Source: Halomonas sp. A11-A
Lineage (GTDB): Bacteria; Pseudomonadota; Gammaproteobacteria; Pseudomonadales; Halomonadaceae
Assembly (NCBI RefSeq): GCF_003182195.1
Contig: NZ_QGTM01000001.1
Location: 248,001 to 312,000 of the forward strand
Length of the DNA stretch: 64,000 bases
Reading direction: 5' to 3'
The notes beneath the pieces are model-generated. The model searched no databases. It saw only the letters and a list, made by a program, of their open reading frames with translations, and was not told the origin of the DNA. This document shows positions 53,657 through 64,000 of this stretch, in pieces (positions within the stretch are counted from its first letter, which is position 1; the number at the start of each line of letters is the position of its first letter). The translations under genes were made by a program, and so were the position numbers.

Positions 53657-54286
53657 TTACTGCGTATCGCGGATCACATCGGTGCCCTCGGGGATATCGA
53701 AGACGAAGCGGCTGTCGTCGATGGCCTGGTTCATGGTGGCATCGCGAAACTCGATGGCGGTGCGCTGCCCGGTGCTGTCGGTCATCTGCAGGGTGGTCAG
53801 CAGCTCACCGCGGAAGGTCATCTTCAGCTCCTCGAACAGGGTATCCGCCGACTTGGGCAGCAGGGTGAAGGTCTCGGCGCCCCCCTGCTGCTGGCGAGTC
53901 ACGTCATAGCTGTCGACCAGGTCGCTGGCACTGCCGGAGAGCAGCAGGGCCGGGGTATGGGTGACGCGATGATCCAGGGCCTGGATGGTGGCCTGCTCCA
54001 GGTCGGGGTCGTGCAGCATCACCTCCTGGCCGTCGGAGATCACCTCCTGCTGGTAGGGAGCCTCCACCTCCCAGCGGAACTTGCCGGGACGCGCGAGCCA
54101 CATCTGGCCGTGGGCTTCCTGGAGACGCTCGCCGCTGGCGTCGAGGATCTGCTGCTCGAAGCGCGCCTCGAAGGTCTGCAGCGGCTCGAGCATGCGGGTC
54201 AGGCGATCCGCCCCTTCGCTGGCCAGGGCCGCGAGCGGCATGGCCAGGGTCATGGTGATAACGGCAAGGGTCTTCTTCACTATCAT
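53657..54286 (-). CDS. lolA: Outer-membrane lipoprotein carrier protein LolA
   Basis: Periplasmic chaperone that carries lipoproteins from the LolCDE transporter to LolB. A signal peptide (MIVKKTLAVITMTLAMPLA) is followed by a half-barrel protein with LQTFEARFEQQILDASGE, ARPGKFRWEVEAPYQQ and SDGQEVMLHDPDLEQ, all typical. Length is 209 aa. It follows ftsK by 157 bp in the usual order ftsK-lolA. Confidence 0.95.
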   Translation of the reverse strand: MIVKKTLAVITMTLAMPLAALASEGADRLTRMLEPLQTFEARFEQQILDASGERLQEAHGQMWLARPGKFRWEVEAPYQQEVISDGQEVMLHDPDLEQATIQALDHRVTHTPALLLSGSASDLVDSYDVTRQQQGGAETFTLLPKSADTLFEELKMTFRGELLTTLQMTDSTGQRTAIEFRDATMNQAIDDSRFVFDIPEGTDVIRDTQ

Positions 54287-54443
54287 GGTGCTCTGTCTCC
54301 CTGGACGGTTCCAACTGGAATCCTGTCACTCGGACTGTATGGACGCCGGCGGGTTGCAGGCCTGCCGGCGCTTTCATGCTGGTTGCATGGTTGAAGGGGG
54401 GCGTCTCCCAGGGGAGACGCCCGCGTCGGTGGCGGGCGCGCTG

Positions 54444-57845
<3,402 letters not shown>

Positions 57846-57996
57846 GTGGTCATCCCCCTTGCGCCACCGCTGGCGTCTTCCAGTTGATTGGCGCCAATCA
57901 TACCGAGCCAGGCCCGCCCATCACAGTGGCCCGAACGCCTTGAGCCGAGGCGCCGCGGGCGGCACACTGGCCTCCCCTACTGCTGGATGCCCGCCG

Positions 57997-58773
57997 ATGG
58001 TGCCCTGGCTGCTCGAGCGCCCGATCCGCTTCCCGCCCGTCACGGCGGCCCTGCGCGACCCCGACGGTCTGCTGGCCGCCGGCGGCGCCCTCGATCCCGG
58101 CTGGCTGCTGGCCGCCTACCGCCGCGGCATCTTTCCCTGGTACGGGGACGATCAGCCGATCCTGTGGTGGAGCCCGGACCCGCGCATGGTGCTCTTCCCG
58201 GAGGAGCTCAGGGTGCGTCGCAGCCTCGCCAAGCGGCTGCGCCACGCCGGCTTCACGATCACCGCCAACCGCGCCTTCGACGCCGTGATGACCGCCTGCG
58301 CCGAGCCGCGTGCCGGGCAGCCAGGCACCTGGATCACCGACGAGATGCGTGCGGCCTACGTCCGGCTTCACGCCCTGGGGGCGGCACACTCCGTCGAGGT
58401 CTGGCAACGGGAGCGCCTGGTGGGCGGCCTCTACGGCGTCGCGCTGGGACCGGCCTTCTTCGGCGAGTCGATGTTCACCCGGGTGGCGGACGCCTCCAAG
58501 GTGGCCCTGGTGCACCTGGCCCGGGCCATGTCGTCGGGCGGCGGGCGGCTGATCGACTGCCAGATGCACACCGCCCACCTGGCAAGCCTCGGCGCCCGGG
58601 ATATCGCCCGCGCCGAGTTCATCGGCTATCTTGAGAAGTGGCTGGGCAAGCCCCAGGATGTGGAGCCCGACGGCCTATCCTTCACCCCGGCCTGCTGGTC
58701 CTTCGAAGCCATCGGCGAGCCCCCCGGGGGGCCGCCAGTGAACGCCACCAGGAGCCGGAGAGAGTCGTCGTGA
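57997..58773 (+). CDS. aat: Leucyl/phenylalanyl-tRNA-protein transferase
   Basis: N-end-rule enzyme that adds Leu or Phe to proteins with N-terminal Arg or Lys, marking them for ClpS-ClpAP. The ATG at 57997 gives 258 aa, starting MVPWLLERPIRFPPVTAAL. GIFPWYGDDQPILWWSPDPR, GTWITDEMRAAYVRLH and FFGESMFTR are family signatures. The C-terminus is somewhat longer than in E. coli (234 aa). It overlaps the downstream bpt gene by 4 bp. Its protease partners clpA and clpS are also in this window. Confidence 0.94.
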   Translation: MVPWLLERPIRFPPVTAALRDPDGLLAAGGALDPGWLLAAYRRGIFPWYGDDQPILWWSPDPRMVLFPEELRVRRSLAKRLRHAGFTITANRAFDAVMTACAEPRAGQPGTWITDEMRAAYVRLHALGAAHSVEVWQRERLVGGLYGVALGPAFFGESMFTRVADASKVALVHLARAMSSGGGRLIDCQMHTAHLASLGARDIARAEFIGYLEKWLGKPQDVEPDGLSFTPACWSFEAIGEPPGGPPVNATRSRRESS

Positions 58774-59507
58774 GCAGCAACGCCCCCCGCCAGCCCGTCC
58801 GGGATCTACGCTTCTTCCTGACCGTGCCCCATGCCTGCAGCTATCTGGCCGGGCGCGAGGCAACGACCCTGTTCCTCGACCCCCAGGAGTCGCCCGGGCA
58901 GGGCGTCTACGACTCCCTGGCACTGCTCGGCTTCCGGCGCAGCGGCCGCCATCTCTACCGCCCCCACTGCGAAGGCTGCAGCGCCTGCATCTCGGTGCGC
59001 CTACCGGTGGCGGAGTTTGCCCCGAACCGCAGCCAGCGCCGGCTGATCCGGCGCAATGCCGACCTGACCCTGCACCTGCGACCGGCGATCTTCGACCCGG
59101 AACACTACGGCCTCTATGCCCACTATATCCGCACCCGGCACGCCGACGGCGACATGTACCCGCCGAGCCACGAGCAGTACCGCACCTTCCTGACCCTGGA
59201 TCAGGAGTATGCTCGGCTGCTGGAGTTCCGCCTCGCGGGCCGGCTGGTGGCCGTCGCGGCCTTCGACCAGCTCGAGCACGGCCTGTCGGCCATCTACACC
59301 TTCTTCGACCCCGACCCCGCACTGGAGCGGCGCTCCCTGGGCACCTTCGCGGTGCTCACCCTGGTGGAACAGGCGCGTCGCCGCGGCCTGCCCCATGTCT
59401 ATCTGGGCTACTGGATACGCGAGTGCCGCAAGATGGCCTACAAGCAGGCGTTCCAGCCTCTGGAGATGCTCGAGGGCCGCCACTGGCGGCGCCTGATTCC
59501 CGCCTGA
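58770..59507 (+). CDS. bpt: Aspartate/glutamate leucyltransferase (arginyltransferase family)
   Basis: Second N-end-rule transferase, adding Leu to N-terminal Asp or Glu. The GTG at 58770 overlaps the aat stop (GTGA), giving 245 aa. The Cys cluster [17 protein letters not shown] near residue 70 and the GNAT-like C-terminal half with [18 protein letters not shown] identify the Ate/Bpt family. The pair aat-bpt followed by infA is as in Pseudomonas. Confidence 0.92.
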   Translation: MSSNAPRQPVRDLRFFLTVPHACSYLAGREATTLFLDPQESPGQGVYDSLALLGFRRSGRHLYRPHCEGCSACISVRLPVAEFAPNRSQRRLIRRNADLTLHLRPAIFDPEHYGLYAHYIRTRHADGDMYPPSHEQYRTFLTLDQEYARLLEFRLAGRLVAVAAFDQLEHGLSAIYTFFDPDPALERRSLGTFAVLTLVEQARRRGLPHVYLGYWIRECRKMAYKQAFQPLEMLEGRHWRRLIPA

Positions 59508-59628
59508 CCTCCCGCCGCCGAGTGCGATGCTTTGCCATGTCGGCCGGCATGCGGCACAATATCGCGCTATTCTTTCAGGGCGGCAGCGCCCTGCCGAGCG
59601 TCATATCCATCAGCGAGGAACCGCCTAT

Positions 59629-59847
59629 ATGGCACGTGAAGACCATATCGAAATGGAAGGCGTCATCGTCGACACCCTCCCCAACACCACCTTCCGCGTC
59701 GAGCTGGAAAACGGCCACGTGGTCACCGCGCACATCTCCGGCAAGATGCGCAAGAACTACATCCGCATCCTGACCGGCGACAAGGTCAAGGTGGAGCTGA
59801 CTCCCTACGACCTGACCAAGGGTCGCATCGTCTACCGCTCCCGCTGA
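59629..59847 (+). CDS. infA: Translation initiation factor IF-1
   Basis: S1/OB-fold factor that binds the ribosomal A site at initiation. The 72-aa sequence [19 protein letters not shown] ... [18 protein letters not shown] is almost invariant across proteobacteria. The ATG at 59629 lies after a GAGGAA ribosome-binding site, although an open frame extends upstream. It converges on clpA across a hairpin. Confidence 0.97.
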   Translation: MAREDHIEMEGVIVDTLPNTTFRVELENGHVVTAHISGKMRKNYIRILTGDKVKVELTPYDLTKGRIVYRSR

Positions 59848-59880
59848 GCCGCGGTCGAGCCTCCCCAAGCCCGACGCCAG

Positions 59881-59930
59881 CCGCACAGGACAACGCCCCG
59901 TCGATCGACAGGGCGCTGCGTCGTGTGCGG
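59881..59930. terminator. Hairpin between convergent infA and clpA
   Basis: An outer stem CCGCACA (59881-59887) with TGTGCGG (59924-59930) encloses an inner 10-bp stem (59894-59904 with 59905-59915, one mismatch). It sits in the 93-bp space between the two stops and probably ends both transcripts, although no T-tract is present. Confidence 0.5.
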
Positions 59931-59940
59931 GTGTCGGCCG

Positions 59941-62217
59941 TCAGGGCGCGTCGGCCAGCTCCGCTTCGGTGGAGAGATGGAGTTCGCCCTCCTCCACGGT
60001 GACGTGCACCACGCCGCCGTGCTCCGACAGCTCGCCGAACAGGATCATCTCCGCCAGCGGCTTCTTGAGCTTCTCCTGAATCAGCCGCGCCATCGGGCGG
60101 GCGCCCATGTCGGGATCGTAGCCCTTCTCGGCCAGCCAGTCCCTGGCCGCCAGGTCCACATCCAGCTGCACCCGCTTCTCGTCGAGCTGCGCCTGCAGCT
60201 CCACCAGGAACTTGTCCACCACGCTGCGCACCACCGAGGCGGGCAGGGCGTGGAACTGGATGATGCCGTCCAGGCGGTTGCGGAACTCCGGTGAGAAGGT
60301 CTTGCGAATCACCTCCATGGCATCGGTGGAGTGGTCCTGATGCTGGAAACCGATGGAGCGCCGCGTGGCCTGCTCGACCCCGGCGTTGGAGGTCATGATC
60401 AGGATCACGTGGCGGAAGTCCGCCTCGCGGCCGTTGTTGTCGGTCAGACGACCGTGGTCCATCACCTGTAGCAGCAGGTTGAAGACCTCGGGATGCGCCT
60501 TCTCGATCTCGTCGAGCAGCAGCACGCAGTGCGGATGCTTGGTGATCGCCTCGGTCAGCAGGCCACCCTGATCGTAGCCCACGTAGCCCGGCGGGGCGCC
60601 GATCAGCCGCGACACCGTGTGACGCTCCATGTACTCGGACATGTCGAAGCGCACCAGCTCGATCCCCATGATCTTCGACAGCTGGCGGGCCACCTCGGTC
60701 TTGCCCACCCCGGTGGGGCCGGCGAACAGGAAGCTGCCCACCGGCTTGTCCGGCGCCTTGAGCCCGGCCCGGGAGAGCTTGATCGCCGCCGCGAGGCTGT
60801 CGATCGCCTCGTCCTGGCCGAAGACCAGCATCTTGAGGTCGCGATCGAGGTTCTCGAGCAGCTTGCGGTCGGAGCTGGAGACGCTCTTCGGCGGAATCCG
60901 CGCGATGGAGGCGACCACCGCCTCCACCTGGGCGGTGTCGATGGTGTCGATGCGCACCTCCGGCGGCAGCAGGCGCTGATGGGCGCCGGCCTCGTCGATC
61001 ACATCGATGGCCTTGTCCGGCAGGTGGCGGTCGCTGATGTAGCGGTCCGCGAGCCTCGCGGCGCTCTCGAGGGCCGCATCGGTGTACTTGAGCCGGTGAT
61101 GCTCCTCGAAGCGCGAACGCAGCCCCTTGAGGATGCGGATGGTGTCCTCCACCGAGGGAGCCGGCACGTCGACCTTCTGGAAGCGCCGTGCCAGGGCGCG
61201 ATCCTTCTCGAAGATCCCGCGGTACTCCTGGAAGGTGGTGGAACCGATGCAGCGCAGTTCACCGGAGGAGAGCAGCGGCTTGAGCAGGTTGGAGGCGTCC
61301 ATCACCCCGCCCGAGGCGGCACCGGCGCCGATCACAGTGTGGATCTCGTCGATGAAGAGGATGGCGTTGGGCTGCTTGCGCAGCTCCGCCAAAAGCCCCT
61401 TGAGGCGCTTCTCGAAGTCGCCGCGGTACTTGGTGCCAGCGAGCAGGGCGCCCATATCCAGCGAATAGACCACGGCATCGCTGATCACCTCGGGCACGTC
61501 CTCCTCGACGATGCGCTTGGCCAGCCCTTCGGCGATGGCGGTCTTGCCCACGCCGGCCTCGCCGACCAGCAGCGGGTTGTTCTTGCGCCGCCGAGCGAGG
61601 ATCTGCACCACCCGCTCGAGCTCGTGCTCGCGACCGATCAGCGGGTCGATCTTGCCCATGCGGGCCTGTTCGTTGAGGTTGGTGGCATAGGCGGTGAGCG
61701 GGTTGGCCCCGTGCTCACTGCCCCCCTCCTCGCTCTCCTCGGACTCCGAGGGGGACGACGAGGGGCTCGGACCGTGCCCGGCCACCTTGGAGATGCCGTG
61801 GGCGATATAGTTGACGGCATCGACCCGCGCAACATTCTGCTGCTTCAGGAAGTAGACCGCCTGGCTCTCCTGCTCGGAGAAGATCGCCACCAGCACGTTA
61901 GCGCCGGTGACCTCGCTCTTGCCGGAGGACTGCACGTGGAAGACCGCCCGCTGCAGGACGCGCTGGAAGCCCAGGGTCGGCTGGGTCTCGCGGTCTGACT
62001 GATCCTCGGGAATCAGCGGCGTGGTGGAATTGATGAAGTCCTGCAGGTCGGAGCGCAGCTTGTCGAGGTTGGCCCCGCAGGCACGCAGCACATCGGCCGC
62101 CGAGGCGTTGTCCAGCAGCGCCAGCAGCAGGTGCTCCACGGTCATGAACTCGTGCCGCTTGGAACGCGCTACGGTAAAGGCCGTGTTCAGGGTCAGTTCA
62201 AGTTCTTTGCTCAGCAT
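59941..62217 (-). CDS. clpA: ATP-dependent Clp protease ATP-binding subunit ClpA
   Basis: AAA+ unfoldase that feeds substrates to ClpP. It has the N-terminal double Clp domain (about 1-145) that docks ClpS, AAA-1 with [14 protein letters not shown] and AAA-2 with [14 protein letters not shown]. Length is 758 aa as in E. coli. clpS lies 144 bp upstream on the same strand. With aat and bpt nearby, most of the N-degron pathway is gathered here. Confidence 0.97.
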   Translation of the reverse strand: MLSKELELTLNTAFTVARSKRHEFMTVEHLLLALLDNASAADVLRACGANLDKLRSDLQDFINSTTPLIPEDQSDRETQPTLGFQRVLQRAVFHVQSSGKSEVTGANVLVAIFSEQESQAVYFLKQQNVARVDAVNYIAHGISKVAGHGPSPSSSPSESEESEEGGSEHGANPLTAYATNLNEQARMGKIDPLIGREHELERVVQILARRRKNNPLLVGEAGVGKTAIAEGLAKRIVEEDVPEVISDAVVYSLDMGALLAGTKYRGDFEKRLKGLLAELRKQPNAILFIDEIHTVIGAGAASGGVMDASNLLKPLLSSGELRCIGSTTFQEYRGIFEKDRALARRFQKVDVPAPSVEDTIRILKGLRSRFEEHHRLKYTDAALESAARLADRYISDRHLPDKAIDVIDEAGAHQRLLPPEVRIDTIDTAQVEAVVASIARIPPKSVSSSDRKLLENLDRDLKMLVFGQDEAIDSLAAAIKLSRAGLKAPDKPVGSFLFAGPTGVGKTEVARQLSKIMGIELVRFDMSEYMERHTVSRLIGAPPGYVGYDQGGLLTEAITKHPHCVLLLDEIEKAHPEVFNLLLQVMDHGRLTDNNGREADFRHVILIMTSNAGVEQATRRSIGFQHQDHSTDAMEVIRKTFSPEFRNRLDGIIQFHALPASVVRSVVDKFLVELQAQLDEKRVQLDVDLAARDWLAEKGYDPDMGARPMARLIQEKLKKPLAEMILFGELSEHGGVVHVTVEEGELHLSTEAELADAP

Positions 62218-62361
62218 GGCAGTCCCCTTCTTGCCGCCCAGGGCATTGCGTCGGATCTTTCGTCATCCGGCATCATCAACATCGGGCACAAACGCCGCCG
62301 TTGCAAGCCTTGCTGCCAACGGCGGGCGGTGACCACCCGTCGCGACCATGTCCGGGGGGAG

Positions 62362-62685
62362 TCAGTCCGCCGCCTCGATGTCCGAGAGCAGCGGATGTTG
62401 GCACTCTCTAGCGTATTGATTGACCTGATGGCTTTTGGTTTCCGCGATATCGCGGGTGAAGATGCCGCAGGTCGCCTTGCCCTGCGTATGCACCGCCAGC
62501 ATCACCTGCACCGCGGTCTCGCTGTCCATATGAAAGAAGGTCTGCAGCACCTCCACCACGAACTCCATGGGGGTGAAGTCGTCGTTGTGCAATACCACCT
62601 TGTACATCGGCGGACGCGCCAGCGCAGGCTCGGCGCTCTGCACCGCCAGGTCGCCCTCCTCGTCGGTCCCCGGAGGGCGGGTCAT
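62362..62685 (-). CDS. clpS: ATP-dependent Clp protease adaptor ClpS
   Basis: Recognises N-degron substrates and hands them to ClpAP. The core [20 protein letters not shown] and [20 protein letters not shown] are typical, including the residues that line the N-degron pocket. I chose the ATG at 62685 (107 aa), which matches family length; an upstream start at 62712 would add nine residues. Confidence 0.95.
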   Translation of the reverse strand: MTRPPGTDEEGDLAVQSAEPALARPPMYKVVLHNDDFTPMEFVVEVLQTFFHMDSETAVQVMLAVHTQGKATCGIFTRDIAETKSHQVNQYARECQHPLLSDIEAAD

Positions 62686-62827
62686 GCTGCACCATATCTG
62701 TCGTTGCCACATAGCGGGAGACTACTCGTTTCACGGGCCGGCTAGCGGGCAGGTCAGGACGTTTAGACGTCGCCCGGCCGGCGGGGTTCATCTTGCGCTT
62801 CAACGCAGCGCCAGGCCTCAACGCAAC

Positions 62828-62856
62828 GGCCCCTGCCCGTCACCCAGGCAGGGGCC
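62828..62856 (-). terminator. Hairpin after the isocitrate dehydrogenase gene
   Basis: A perfect 10-bp stem, GGCCCCTGCC (62828-62837) with GGCAGGGGCC (62847-62856), has a 9-nt loop and lies 76 bp beyond the stop of the dehydrogenase. No T-tract is present. The rest of the 246-bp gap between clpS and icd shows no gene. Confidence 0.6.
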
Positions 62857-62931
62857 GATGCACGCGCGGCTGCCGGCGCTACGGCCTTCTCGGCATCAAC
62901 GGCGCCGAGAGGCCGCTCAGCCCTTGACCGC

Positions 62932-64000
<1,069 letters not shown>

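Overview
The window is chromosomal DNA of a GC-rich gammaproteobacterium, most likely a member of the Halomonadaceae. Two housekeeping blocks keep the gene order known from Pseudomonas: hemA-prfA-prmC-moeB divergent from a TPR lipoprotein-lolB-ispE-prs-rplY-pth-ychF block, and icd / clpS-clpA / infA / bpt-aat / ftsK-lolA. The genus is an inference from gene order, composition and protein similarity recalled from memory; no database was consulted.

Layout. 0-4 kb: putrescine uptake and catabolism (PotF-like binding protein, PuuA, PuuB). 4-9 kb: moeB, lrp, prmC, prfA, hemA on the minus strand. 9-20 kb: lipoprotein localisation, isoprenoid and PRPP synthesis, translation and stress genes on the plus strand (lolB, ispE, prs, rplY, pth, ychF, msrB, rbgA-like, alaA, htpX). 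20.1-24.6 kb: an AT-rich accessory island that reads as an integron gene-cassette cluster without an integrase. It has three attC-like sites, all in the minus orientation, that delimit (i) a small tail-anchored protein, (ii) a NucS/DUF91-like PDDEXK nuclease and (iii) a roughly 3.2-kb cassette carrying what looks like a whole restriction-modification system: a ribbon-helix-helix regulator, an N6-adenine methyltransferase and a convergent phospholipase-D-fold nuclease. A deleted IS3-family relic lies beside it. 24.9-40 kb: core genes again (pdxB, glutaredoxin, rlmKL, rmf, pyrD, NAD-glutamate dehydrogenase, trmA, murI, a degenerate hemerythrin, rarA).

40,082-53,619: a 13.5-kb catabolic transposon. 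Its outer ends are matching inverted repeats of an IS1595-family element (CCTGATTAC...GTAATCAGG), and it is flanked by a perfect 8-bp duplication, AAAGCTTA. Removing it restores an uninterrupted heptanucleotide repeat between rarA and lolA. It holds eleven minus-strand genes in transcription order: ring-hydroxylating dioxygenase alpha, beta, ferredoxin and reductase; cis-dihydrodiol dehydrogenase; extradiol dioxygenase; TodX-type outer-membrane channel; meta-cleavage-product hydrolase; hydratase; acetaldehyde dehydrogenase; aldolase. Together these convert a toluene-, cumene- or biphenyl-like hydrocarbon to pyruvate, acetyl-CoA and a carboxylic acid. There is no regulatory gene. The transposon also contains a frameshifted IS1595 transposase, an IS1380 transposase that loses its 3' end, a scrap of an IS110 transposase and a 199-bp terminal element.

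53.6-64 kb: lolA, ftsK, aat, bpt, infA, clpA, clpS and the 3' part of a monomeric isocitrate dehydrogenase gene that runs off the right edge. I saw no rRNA, tRNA or CRISPR array.
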